NCBI GenBank assembly: GCA_947488865.1
Contig: CANLCB010000007.1
Coordinates: forward strand, 1 to 43,880
Direction: 5' to 3'
Length of the DNA stretch: 43,880 nucleotides
From: Deltaproteobacteria bacterium
Lineage (GTDB): Bacteria; Bdellovibrionota_C; UBA2361; OMII01
A program made the position numbers and the translations under genes. This document shows, in pieces, positions 27,434-36,496 of this stretch. The number at the start of each line of letters is the position of its first letter. Position 1 is the first letter of the stretch. The notes beneath the pieces were generated by a model. The model ran no database searches. It had not been told where the DNA came from and saw only the letters and a program-made list of their open reading frames with translations.

Positions 27434-28522
27434 ATGCGTATCCTTGCCATCGCCACGACCGTAGACAAACCAGAGGCCCACATCTTCTCGGGACTCGCTC
27501 GCTCTGGCGTTCAGGTCTGGATTATCGCGACCCCCCTCCCTGAGCATCGCGAACTACTCACCTCAAGTGGCGTTCACATCATAGACCACTCGTTCACTCA
27601 TCGCTTTGATCGCACGGGCATAAAGCTCATACGAAAGATCGTACGCGACAACTCAATTGACGTTGTCTACGCGCTTTCTAATCGAGGCCTCTCATGTGCC
27701 GTTCTCGGGTTGATGAATCAAAAAATCCCAATCGTCGCGTATCGCGGCACGATGGGACATCTAAGCCGGTTCGATCCAACAGCGTGGCTAACCTACCTCA
27801 ACCCTCGCGTCAAAAAGATCATGTGCGTATCACAGGCGGTACAAAAATACCTCCTAGATCTAGGCATCAAGGAAGACAAAGCGGCTCTCGTATACAAAGG
27901 ACACGACATTGAGTGGTATCAAACCCCTCCACCGCCCCGAAGCTCTGAAGGGATCCCTGAAGAAGCCTTCGTGGTGGGATGCACCGCTGTCATGCGACCA
28001 GTAAAAGGAGTCGATGTGCTCATCGAAGCCGTCGCCTCACTTGTAAAGGAACTTCCAAACCTTCACCTTCTCCTTGTTGGCCCAATCAAAGATCCAACCA
28101 TCGACAAACTCCTGAAAGAGTTCCCCGAAACAAACCGCCTGCATTTAACCGGATACAGAACCGACGCGACTCGCCTTGCTCGACTCTCAGATGTCGTTGT
28201 CATGGCCTCGAAGACCCGCGAAGGATTCCCGAAATCGGTCATCGAGGCGATGTCTCAAGGAGTACCCGCCATTGTTTCGGCCGTTGGAGGAATGCCCGAG
28301 CTTGTCGATCAGGGAAACGCTGGAATTGTTGTACCTCCAAGCGACGTTCCCGCCCTGGCCAACGCGATTCGACAGCTGTATCAGAATCCAGAACAAGCAA
28401 AGACCCTCGGACGGCTCGGGCAAAGACGAATCGTCGAGGTATTCAATATCAACACCACAATCCAAAAGACTCGAAACATCCTGGACTCTCTCACAAAGAG
28501 AAACGTGACGATTCAGAAGTGA
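27434..28522 (+). CDS. Glycosyltransferase family 4
   Basis: VGCTAVMRPVKGVDVLIEAVASL, MASKTREGFPKSVIEAMSQGVPAIVSAVGGMPELVDQGNAGIVVPPSDVPALA. Confidence 0.9.
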   Translation: MRILAIATTVDKPEAHIFSGLARSGVQVWIIATPLPEHRELLTSSGVHIIDHSFTHRFDRTGIKLIRKIVRDNSIDVVYALSNRGLSCAVLGLMNQKIPIVAYRGTMGHLSRFDPTAWLTYLNPRVKKIMCVSQAVQKYLLDLGIKEDKAALVYKGHDIEWYQTPPPPRSSEGIPEEAFVVGCTAVMRPVKGVDVLIEAVASLVKELPNLHLLLVGPIKDPTIDKLLKEFPETNRLHLTGYRTDATRLARLSDVVVMASKTREGFPKSVIEAMSQGVPAIVSAVGGMPELVDQGNAGIVVPPSDVPALANAIRQLYQNPEQAKTLGRLGQRRIVEVFNINTTIQKTRNILDSLTKRNVTIQK

Positions 28523-28525
28523 CAA

Positions 28526-28540
28526 GGTCGCGGAACGACC
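28526..28540. other. Small hairpin 3' of the GT4 gene
   Basis: GGTCG-cggaa-CGACC just after the 28522 stop; followed by only a short T-rich stretch (CTATTTC). Confidence 0.4.
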
Positions 28541-28647
28541 TATTTCGCAACAACTCCAAGGGGGTAGAGATATCCACATGACGCCTCTGTGTCCCTCGGC
28601 GCCCATAAGTGTTGACTATCGCCTCAAGCCAAATTAACGTTTGGACA

Positions 28648-28698
28648 TGATGTTCAAGTATTCCGTCCATCATCATCATTTCCATCATCGCGCCTAAC
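28648..28698 (+). CDS. Candidate His-rich leader peptide / mini-ORF (16 aa, MMFKYSVHHHHFHHRA)
   Basis: ATG ATG TTC AAG TAT TCC GTC CAT CAT CAT CAT TTC CAT CAT CGC GCC TAA; 6 His codons of 16; lies 62 nt before the next gene's ATG. Confidence 0.4.
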
Positions 28699-28759
28699 GC
28701 GATCGCACCCCCTTTTCTCATTACATTTTTGTTTTTTATTTTCCCTCTCCGAGGATTTT

Positions 28760-29803
28760 ATGTTCCGTGACCTTCTAGCAAAAACTATCCGCTCTGACAT
28801 TACCGCGGCAGCTCAGTCCCCAAACATCCTTGCCGCCGCAAAGACAGCCACCCTTGAAGATGGATCTTGGGAATCTCTCACAGGCCCTCAACGAGACGCG
28901 AGACAAGTGAAACGTTTCGCAAGCTCCCTGGATCGCTTCTCAGAACTCGACTGCGCCTCGCTTTTAGTCCCTCAAGTACCCATCACCTCTCAGGTAGTGG
29001 ACATCACGTCTCGACTAATCGCGTTGGACAAGCCAAACGCGACCAACCCAACGCGTATCGAACTTCTAAAATCAGTCGGTCAAAAGATTCAAGAGGGGCG
29101 CCCTCTGGAGATGGTCGCGTCTCTGTGCCTTGAAAAAGGCCCGGGACTGCGTAATGGGAAATTGAATTGGTTTCTCTACGGTCAACGAGGAGAGACTCCT
29201 TCCACCCTCGCCACGGAGGCCTCAATCAAGGGATGGGGCACCGTCAAACGAATCCTTGACACAATCAAGTATCCCATAAACGTGAGATTCCTGCTGGGAG
29301 ACCTCGATTACGCGATCGTGGACGGATGTAGTTCCTGGTGCAACCCGGGATGGGAAGCGATCCTGACTACAGACACCGATCGCATCGTACGGGAAACACA
29401 ACAGCTCGCGGACAAATTCTTCGGCACAGAGAGAAATGTCCGGGTTGTGAAATGGTCCTCGATCTACTCGCCAAATGAGATCGTCGCCCAGCTTGCTCGC
29501 GCGGAGACGCTCATCTCTCCTGAACAATCTCCCCAAATAATGAGGGGTAGTTTTGAGATATACAAGCGCCAATGGGGGTACGCGTCGCTCGCTCGAAAAA
29601 TTGGAATCGACGAGAAAACACTCGATACCTTTATCATCGGTGACGTGCAAAGAATGGCCGCTCAATACCGGGTGGAGGCGAATTACGTTCAACTGTATAA
29701 CGGAATCCAATTGTGGTGTGAGGCCACGCCAAATCCTGGTTGGCCGATCGCGCTCTCTAACTTCGATCGAGCAGGATATGTTCCATCATTAATTATGGAG
29801 TAG
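28760..29803 (+). CDS. Hypothetical protein, no family recognised
   Basis: 347-aa ORF with GAGG Shine-Dalgarno-like sequence upstream (ccGAGGattttATG); its stop at 29803 nearly abuts the MccF-like gene start at 29806. Confidence 0.8.
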   Translation: MFRDLLAKTIRSDITAAAQSPNILAAAKTATLEDGSWESLTGPQRDARQVKRFASSLDRFSELDCASLLVPQVPITSQVVDITSRLIALDKPNATNPTRIELLKSVGQKIQEGRPLEMVASLCLEKGPGLRNGKLNWFLYGQRGETPSTLATEASIKGWGTVKRILDTIKYPINVRFLLGDLDYAIVDGCSSWCNPGWEAILTTDTDRIVRETQQLADKFFGTERNVRVVKWSSIYSPNEIVAQLARAETLISPEQSPQIMRGSFEIYKRQWGYASLARKIGIDEKTLDTFIIGDVQRMAAQYRVEANYVQLYNGIQLWCEATPNPGWPIALSNFDRAGYVPSLIME

Positions 29804-29805
29804 TC

Positions 29806-30756
29806 ATGACTAAGAAAACTTATACGATCGGTGTTATCGCCCCATCGCTCCCGAGTGAGGGCAAACGAAAAGAAAAAGTCCAAGCGGCCATAGCGCATCT
29901 CGAGAAATCGGGGCACACGGTACTAACCGGTAAAAGCGCTTATGCCATCACCGGATACAAGAGCGCCTCTGCCCAAGAACGCGCGGCGGAGCTTCTCACG
30001 TTTCTCACAGACCCGAGCGTAGACATGATTGTGGCGACTACCGGCGGATACAACAGCAACGAGATCTTAGAGTTTCTAGACCTCTCGAAGATTGCACCGA
30101 CACAAAAGACTTTTGTGGGGTACAGCGACTGCACCACTCTCTCCATGGCATTTCAACGCTACAATGTCTGCTCCTCAGTATGCGGACCAATGCTCGTAGA
30201 CTACGTGGATTACCCGGAATGCTTCGAGCGACTTTTCTCGGCTCTCGATGGCACACCGCGCCTCCTGACAAATGAGTCTGAATCGTGGGAGTCGAGCGAA
30301 AAAGGACGTTTTTCCATGGCCCCAATGCGACGCCTGACCAACAAGAACTCGTCGGGCGTGGGAAGCGCTCTCGCCGCTAATCTTAGCACCCTCTGCTTAA
30401 TGCTTGGCACTCCCTACCTTCCCTCGTTTTCAGAGAGAGTCCTCTTTCTTGAGTACGATCGGGAGGAACAAACCGCGCTCCCTTCGGTCGAGCGCTTCTT
30501 GTGGCAGCTCCGTCAGAACGGCGCGTTACAAAACCTCGCTGGCCTTGTTTTTGGCGCTCTGCAACCCAGCGTCGCCGCCGAGGAAACGGATACGGACACC
30601 ATTGAACGCATTCTTGGAGAGGTAACCGCGGAATACACCTATCCTGTAATTTATAACGCTCAATTCGGACACATCTATCCAAGCTGGGTGATCGTAAACG
30701 GGCAAGAGACTCGAATATCTGAGGACGGTTTGAGCGTCAGTTTGAGCGTCAGATAG
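29806..30756 (+). CDS. Peptidase family S66 (LD-carboxypeptidase / MccF-like)
   Basis: IGVIAPSLPSEGKRKEKVQAAIAHLE; nucleophile motif FVGYSDCTTLS; FLEYDREE; NAQFGHIYPSW (GHxxP). Confidence 0.88.
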   Translation: MTKKTYTIGVIAPSLPSEGKRKEKVQAAIAHLEKSGHTVLTGKSAYAITGYKSASAQERAAELLTFLTDPSVDMIVATTGGYNSNEILEFLDLSKIAPTQKTFVGYSDCTTLSMAFQRYNVCSSVCGPMLVDYVDYPECFERLFSALDGTPRLLTNESESWESSEKGRFSMAPMRRLTNKNSSGVGSALAANLSTLCLMLGTPYLPSFSERVLFLEYDREEQTALPSVERFLWQLRQNGALQNLAGLVFGALQPSVAAEETDTDTIERILGEVTAEYTYPVIYNAQFGHIYPSWVIVNGQETRISEDGLSVSLSVR

Positions 30757-30775
30757 GGAGAGAAGCGGGAATGTA

Positions 30776-32047
30776 CTAAGCGGCCTCTTCAGAGGTCGCG
30801 ACGTCAAAATCTATAAACTCGTCGTGCAGGGCACGAACAGCCACCTCGCAATACTTACGAGGAACCAACACTGACATTTTAATTTCGGACGTGTTGATCA
30901 TAGCGATATCGATTCGCTCTTTCGCGAGAGCTCGAAACACTCGAGCCGCGACACCCGTATGATACCGCATGCCGATTCCTACCACTGAAACCTTGGCGAT
31001 ATCACGATCAATCATCGCCCCTTCAGCGCCCAACTCAGGAACCATCGCGCGAATTGTTTCAAGCGCGGTAAGGCTGTTCTCATCCGGAACGGTGATGCTC
31101 AGATTTACCGAATTGGCGTTTACCGTTTCCTGCGAGATCATGTCGATAAATACGCTCTTTTCGGCGAGCACATCAAAGAGGTTCGATATCTTCGAGATGT
31201 CCGGTGACATTCCCTGGATCATGATTCGCGCTTCATCGAGTCGATACGTCACGCCCGTAACTATAGGCTTCTCCATAAGCTCCCCCTCCGGCACGATCCA
31301 TGTGCCATTTTGTCCTGGCTCCAACGCCCCAGCAAAAGTTGATAACACCACCAACGGGATGTTGTAGCGCATGGCAAAATAGACTGAGCGAGTATGAAGA
31401 ACTTTCGCTCCAAGGCTCGCCAACTCAAGCATCTCTTCGTGCGAAACCCGCTCGAGAAGCTTCGCTCCTTTCACCATCCTCGGGTCTGTCGAGAACACTC
31501 CCTGAACGTCCGTGTATATATAACAGGCAGTCGCGTTCGCCGCGGCAGCAAGCGCGACCGCTGTAATATCAGATCCACCTCGACCTAATGTGGTAATATC
31601 ACCGTCTTCAGTGACTCCTTGAAACCCAGCGACAACCAAGACCGTACCGTCTTCCATCATGCGGTTGAGACGCTCAGAGTCCACGCCCTCAATCAAAGCG
31701 TTCGTATGCTCAGCGGTGGTCGCGATGCGAGCTTGTGGGGCGAGTAAGCTTTTCGCGGGTATTCCGATCTCCAGCAATCGCATCGCGAGAAGGGATACAG
31801 TGACCTGCTCACCGCTAGCTAAAAGGACATCCATCTCACGAGGATTTGGTCGCTCAACGCAACTCTTAGCCAGCGCGACCAACTTATTGGTCTCGCCGGC
31901 CATGGCGGATACAACCACAATAAGGTTGGAGTCGGGGGATTCCTTGCGATGGCGCGCGACTATGTCAGCGACCAATTTGACACGAGAGACATCGCCAACA
32001 GAGGTACCACCGAATTTCAGAACTATGACGGGCTTCTGTGTGACCAT
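30776..32047 (-). CDS. lysC: Aspartate kinase
   Basis: VLKFGGTSVGDVSRVKLVADIV, TLGRGGSDITAVALAAA, C-terminal ACT-like regulatory region. Confidence 0.96.
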   Translation of the reverse strand: MVTQKPVIVLKFGGTSVGDVSRVKLVADIVARHRKESPDSNLIVVVSAMAGETNKLVALAKSCVERPNPREMDVLLASGEQVTVSLLAMRLLEIGIPAKSLLAPQARIATTAEHTNALIEGVDSERLNRMMEDGTVLVVAGFQGVTEDGDITTLGRGGSDITAVALAAAANATACYIYTDVQGVFSTDPRMVKGAKLLERVSHEEMLELASLGAKVLHTRSVYFAMRYNIPLVVLSTFAGALEPGQNGTWIVPEGELMEKPIVTGVTYRLDEARIMIQGMSPDISKISNLFDVLAEKSVFIDMISQETVNANSVNLSITVPDENSLTALETIRAMVPELGAEGAMIDRDIAKVSVVGIGMRYHTGVAARVFRALAKERIDIAMINTSEIKMSVLVPRKYCEVAVRALHDEFIDFDVATSEEAA

Positions 32048-32520
32048 TAGGAATCAACCAATTCAGGGGGAATTCGCGACAGCAACGCCGCGCTCTCCTG
32101 TCCCTCAATCCCTACCACGCGCTCATCACTTTCACTAGAACTACCAACCAGCATGGAGATCGTTATCTGAATCATCAAACTTTCGTTAATCTCAGGGCAA
32201 CGCTCAGGCCACTCTATAACCCGAACAACCGATTTCGGGGTTCGCCCAAAAAGCTCTTCCGGCAACTCTTTCAACCGATACAGATCCCAATGCTCAACGG
32301 TCAAACCATCACGAACCGGATATTCGTGCTGCAGGGTGTAGGTCGGCGAGGCGACAGCTCGAATGTCTCCTTTCAGAGCCTCAATCAGATACCGCACAAA
32401 GGTGGTCTTCCCCGCGCCTAGATCGCCTTTCAGTCCGAGGGAATATCCCCCTTCAATCCAAGACGCGCACGCGCGCGCGAAGCTCGCTGTATCCTGCTCT
32501 GAGCGCAATCGCACTTTCAT
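32047..32520 (-). CDS. tsaE: tRNA t6A biosynthesis ATPase TsaE
   Basis: LKGDLGAGKTTFVRYLIEAL (P-loop), SPTYTLQHEY, VEHWDLYRL, VIEWPE. Confidence 0.93.
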   Translation of the reverse strand: MKVRLRSEQDTASFARACASWIEGGYSLGLKGDLGAGKTTFVRYLIEALKGDIRAVASPTYTLQHEYPVRDGLTVEHWDLYRLKELPEELFGRTPKSVVRVIEWPERCPEINESLMIQITISMLVGSSSESDERVVGIEGQESAALLSRIPPELVDS

Positions 32521-34145
32521 GCTCGTTCAAACTCTCCTATTACTGAGGCAGCCGCCCACGCAATATCAGTGGCGATGATCGGCCCTCCCGTTCGCTCGGC
32601 GGCTCGCTCTCCCGCAACAGCGTGAATGTACGCCCCCACAACAGCTGCCGATCTCGTACTCGACACACGCCCCATACACGCGGCGATGATGCCACTTAAG
32701 ACATCTCCGCTTCCACCGGTCGCCAGATATGGAGTACCCCGAGGAACAATAAACCCGCGCCCCCCATCGTATACCAATGTTCCCGCGCCTTTTAAAAGAG
32801 CCACGCATCCATACCGCTGCTGAAGCGCCTGAACAGCGGAAAATCTGTCCGCCTGAACACGATCAGTGGTCGTACCCAACATGGTCGCCGCTTCTCCTGG
32901 ATGAGGGGTAATCACCGCGTCAAGACCAGTCAGGGATACATTAAGGCGCGCTATGTGAAATAAAGCATCCGCGTCACACACAACACGCACGCTCTGAGAC
33001 GAAAGCCCTTCCAGTACCCCTTTTACAAACGCGCCGGTTCGTTCGTCTCGTCCCAATCCTGGCCCAATCACGACAGTCGAAACCTTTTGAGCTTCGGCCA
33101 AAACTATCGAACAGTCTTCTTCCGTGTAACACGCTCCATCACCTGGGATGAGCGTGTGCATACATTCAGGAGGTATCTCTGGACTCAACCACGTGCTTCG
33201 CGTAGCACGGGTCACTAGGGGAACTCCCGCTCGCAACGCTCCGAGCGCGGCCAACGCGCTCGCTCCTGGCATAACCGCGGATCCCCCAACAATAAGAACC
33301 CGGCCAAACATTCCTTTGTGAGCGTCAGGGGCACGAGGAGAGAGTTTCTCAAGGTTAGCTCCTAACGCCAATGAAAACGCGACGTCGGAGCGTTCATCGA
33401 TCCCGATGGGCACTCCCGTAACAACTCCGCACGCGCTTCGGGCCGGAAATTGCATCATTCCACGCTTCACCAGCTCGATACTGACGGTATAGTCCGCGCT
33501 AATGTGCGGAACGAAAACCGCTCCACAATCAGCATCCACTCCCGTCGGAATATCAGCCGACACGATGAGAAGCTCAGGACGCCGACCTTTAGCCTCCATC
33601 AACAGACTCACGAGTTTACCGATCTCCCCCCTGGGAGCGTCCCGTTGCCCTGTTCCAAGGAGCGCGTCAACAACGACCGTAGCGCTACCCAGCGTCTGAT
33701 CGAACGAGCTCTGATTAATCTGACTCACGAAGGGTGGGAGAGAGGTTCCTTGTGAAGCAAGAAGCGATGCTACCGAGCGAAAACGCTGAACCTGCTCGAG
33801 ACAATCATCCGAGTACCGACTCGCCTGAGCGATTACAGCCGATACCTGATACCCACGCTCAGCTAAAACGCGTGAGACAACGAGGCCATCGCCGCCGTTA
33901 TTTCCAGGACCACACAGCACCAGAACATTCGCTAAGGTTTTGCCACCACGCGTCTCCAAGAGTCGGCATATGTAATCCGCAATCGAGACACCCGCTCGCT
34001 CCATCAGCTCTAAGCTTGGAGTCCCACCTGAGATCGTTACGGCATCAAGGCGAGCCATCTCGGAACTCGACGGCGCCGCTAGAGCCTCGTCTTTAAGGCT
34101 GGCAAACGCGACCGTTCCGAAACTACCAAGTGATACCTCTATCAC
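32517..34145 (-). CDS. nnr: Bifunctional NAD(P)H-hydrate repair enzyme (epimerase + dehydratase)
   Basis: N-terminal YjeF: LCGPGNNGGDGLVVSRVLAERGY, VDALLGTG, DIPTGVDAD; C-terminal GRVLIVGGSAVMPGA, VVIGPGLG, ITPHPGEAATML, ATGGSGDVLSGIIAA. Confidence 0.95.
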   Translation of the reverse strand: MIEVSLGSFGTVAFASLKDEALAAPSSSEMARLDAVTISGGTPSLELMERAGVSIADYICRLLETRGGKTLANVLVLCGPGNNGGDGLVVSRVLAERGYQVSAVIAQASRYSDDCLEQVQRFRSVASLLASQGTSLPPFVSQINQSSFDQTLGSATVVVDALLGTGQRDAPRGEIGKLVSLLMEAKGRRPELLIVSADIPTGVDADCGAVFVPHISADYTVSIELVKRGMMQFPARSACGVVTGVPIGIDERSDVAFSLALGANLEKLSPRAPDAHKGMFGRVLIVGGSAVMPGASALAALGALRAGVPLVTRATRSTWLSPEIPPECMHTLIPGDGACYTEEDCSIVLAEAQKVSTVVIGPGLGRDERTGAFVKGVLEGLSSQSVRVVCDADALFHIARLNVSLTGLDAVITPHPGEAATMLGTTTDRVQADRFSAVQALQQRYGCVALLKGAGTLVYDGGRGFIVPRGTPYLATGGSGDVLSGIIAACMGRVSSTRSAAVVGAYIHAVAGERAAERTGGPIIATDIAWAAASVIGEFERA

Positions 34146-35503
34146 TGCGCCCCGATCTCTCGCTCAATAATCTCAGCGAGGTCAGACGCGTGGCGCTTAC
34201 AGGCGTCCTCATCCTCACACTCAACCATGACACGCGCCTTATTCTCAGTACCGGAGTACCGAACCAGCACTCGTCCAGTGGTTCCGAGCTCCTGCTCCTT
34301 CTGCTCAATCGCCCGCACAAGCGGCTCGATAGTTGAGAGGTCTGGACGCTGCGACACCTTGATGTTGATAAGCTTCTGAGGGAACGCCACGAATCGAGAC
34401 GCGAGCTCTGAGAGTGGTCGCTCTTTACGGCACATAACTGACATAACCATGAGAGCAGTCAAGAGACCATCTCCCGTAGTAGCGTAATCAGAGAAGATTG
34501 TGTGACCAGATTGCTCTCCACCGATCTGACATCCTTGCCGAATCATCTCCTCAAGTACCGCTCGATCACCTACGCCGGTACGAACCACCTGAAGACCGTG
34601 CGCGTTGAGCAACTTCTCTAGTCCGAGGTTCGACATCTGAGTCGCTACCACGAGATCATTCTTCAGCAAGCCCCGCTCTTTCATATCGATGGCGCAGATC
34701 GCCAGAGCGATATCGCCATCCAATACACGGCCCTTTTCGTCCACAAGGATGCATCGGTCCGCGTCGCCATCAAGCGCGATGCCAAGATTGAGGTTCTGCT
34801 CTGTGACGAGCTTTCCGACGACCTCAGGATAGAGACTGCCAAACCCGGCGTTGATGTTACGCCCACTCGGGCTCACTCCACGGGAAACAACATCCGCGCC
34901 CAACTCGGAACACGTTTGAGGGCCGACAACGTACGCGGCTCCGTTCGCGCAATCGAGTCCAATTTTCAAGCCCTCAAGAGAGCACTCTCTCGGAAAATTC
35001 TCTTTGAGATAGACCGTATATCGGCCTACCGCGTCATTAATTCGTGTCGCTTTTCCGATCTGCGTGGAATCAATCGCGCCATCCAAGACGCCTGGCTCTA
35101 GGAGCTGCTCAATCTCAAGCTCCAGCTCATCGGCCAACTTGAAGCCATCACTTCCAAAGATCTTAATGCCGTTATCCTCGAAAGGATTGTGCGACGCCGA
35201 GATCATAATGCCAGCGTCCGCGCGCATACTCTTGGTTAAATACGCGACTCCTGGTGTTGGAACTGGGCCGCACAACATAAGATCAGCTCCCATCGCCGTA
35301 ATACCAGCGGCGAGAGAGCTCTCAATCATGTATCCCGACAGACGAGTATCCTTACCGATCAGGATTCGATGCTTCCGCTGATCTTTCATGAAGACTTTAG
35401 CGACCGCTTTTCCGAGACGAACGAGGGTCTCAGGATCGAGCGGCGAGCTTCCAGCAACCCCTCGAATCCCGTCAGTACCAAAATACTTTCTGCCATTTGC
35501 CAT
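34142..35503 (-). CDS. glmM: Phosphoglucosamine mutase
   Basis: KYFGTDGIRGVAG, GIMISASHNPFEDNGIKIFG, LDGDADRC, GEQSGHTIF, RYSGTENKARVMVE. Confidence 0.96.
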   Translation of the reverse strand: MANGRKYFGTDGIRGVAGSSPLDPETLVRLGKAVAKVFMKDQRKHRILIGKDTRLSGYMIESSLAAGITAMGADLMLCGPVPTPGVAYLTKSMRADAGIMISASHNPFEDNGIKIFGSDGFKLADELELEIEQLLEPGVLDGAIDSTQIGKATRINDAVGRYTVYLKENFPRECSLEGLKIGLDCANGAAYVVGPQTCSELGADVVSRGVSPSGRNINAGFGSLYPEVVGKLVTEQNLNLGIALDGDADRCILVDEKGRVLDGDIALAICAIDMKERGLLKNDLVVATQMSNLGLEKLLNAHGLQVVRTGVGDRAVLEEMIRQGCQIGGEQSGHTIFSDYATTGDGLLTALMVMSVMCRKERPLSELASRFVAFPQKLINIKVSQRPDLSTIEPLVRAIEQKEQELGTTGRVLVRYSGTENKARVMVECEDEDACKRHASDLAEIIEREIGAQ

Positions 35504-35533
35504 ACAATTACTCACGCAACATCAAAAGAAACT

Positions 35534-36496
35534 TTATCGTCGCCTCTTCTCGGCCCCCTGCTTAGGAAGCTTTTGAGCGGACTTTTTCCCTGAAAGAACC
35601 AGCACAGAATCGGGCTCTACCTTAACAACCGAGCACTCCTCACAGGCGTCTGGAAGCTCCACCCGGACTGAGAACTTCGCGCCATCATCCCCCGGCCTCT
35701 CTGAAACTCGGACGAAGGGAATGACCTGGTCCGCCTTAAGGTCCGCAACCTCGGTTGGTGGACCTTCGACGATCACATCAACCTCGGTTGGCTCAATCAT
35801 AACGCCAGTGGTCGCCGGCACAGTACGAAGCTCAACAGGTCGCTTCGCGAATGACATCTGGTCAGGAATCTCATTAATAGCTACCCGAACCGATACATTC
35901 TTAGCGCCGAGCATTGTGTGACTTCCGGGGTTGCGGACCCCGAGCGTTACCGTCTTTGATTCTGAAAGCGTTTCTAAATCTAAGGGCTCAGTCTCTACCG
36001 TTTTAATCTGCTTTAATTCAGAACGAGGGCCTCGCACCGTTACAACTTTAGGCTCAAAATCGAGACGAGAAAGCGTGTACTGCTTATCGAGCTGCCCCAC
36101 GCGAGGCACCTCTACTTTAAATTCGCGCCGCTCTATCGGCTCAAAGACAAGCTCCATCTCTGAGGGTTCTACACTTAAGACCTCAATCATTGAGGGAACC
36201 ACGAGATCTGTTGGCTGGAGAGATACTCGAATCCGATCCTCTGTTCGCTCGGGGACGGTGACCTTAAACGGAGGTGGAGATGACGCGATCGGCCCTACCA
36301 AGAATGATGGCCCTCGCAAGGTAACCTGAACCATCCTACGAGTTGGCTTTACGAGCACTTGGTCCTCGGGCGGATTTTTGATCTCCAGAGGAACAGACAT
36401 ACTCAAGACGCTTGAATTGCGCTCACTCGTAACCGAATACGCAAGCAATATGGCCGCGAGCAGGGAAACTAATTTGAGAAGCCTATTGTCCGTCAT
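35534..36496 (-). CDS. YbbR-domain protein (CdaR-like regulator of diadenylate cyclase)
   Basis: N-terminal TM (KLVSLLAAILLAYSVTSERN) with repeated YbbR-like segments; start overlaps the cdaA stop. Confidence 0.85.
   Translation of the reverse strand: MTDNRLLKLVSLLAAILLAYSVTSERNSSVLSMSVPLEIKNPPEDQVLVKPTRRMVQVTLRGPSFLVGPIASSPPPFKVTVPERTEDRIRVSLQPTDLVVPSMIEVLSVEPSEMELVFEPIERREFKVEVPRVGQLDKQYTLSRLDFEPKVVTVRGPRSELKQIKTVETEPLDLETLSESKTVTLGVRNPGSHTMLGAKNVSVRVAINEIPDQMSFAKRPVELRTVPATTGVMIEPTEVDVIVEGPPTEVADLKADQVIPFVRVSERPGDDGAKFSVRVELPDACEECSVVKVEPDSVLVLSGKKSAQKLPKQGAEKRRR

Noticed and set aside
27232-27543. 103-aa ORF MDVNVLVLEG...
   Set aside because: The N-terminal half is translated intergenic repeat and the rest overlaps the GT4 gene out of frame.
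27979-28581. 200-aa plus-strand ORF
   Set aside because: Alternate frame inside the GT4 gene with Arg/Ser-rich nonsense composition.
28491-28721. Minus-strand 76-aa ORF with MMEMMMMDG
   Set aside because: Reads the CAT-repeat region from the opposite strand and overlaps the GT4 3' end; no RBS or family support. The plus-strand His-rich reading fits better with the downstream genes.
28760-29803. 347-aa orphan as an MccB/ThiF-like adenylyltransferase or a cyclodipeptide synthase
   Set aside because: No ThiF nucleotide-binding loop seen, and manual comparison with remembered CDPS (AlbC) motifs was not convincing; left as unassigned.
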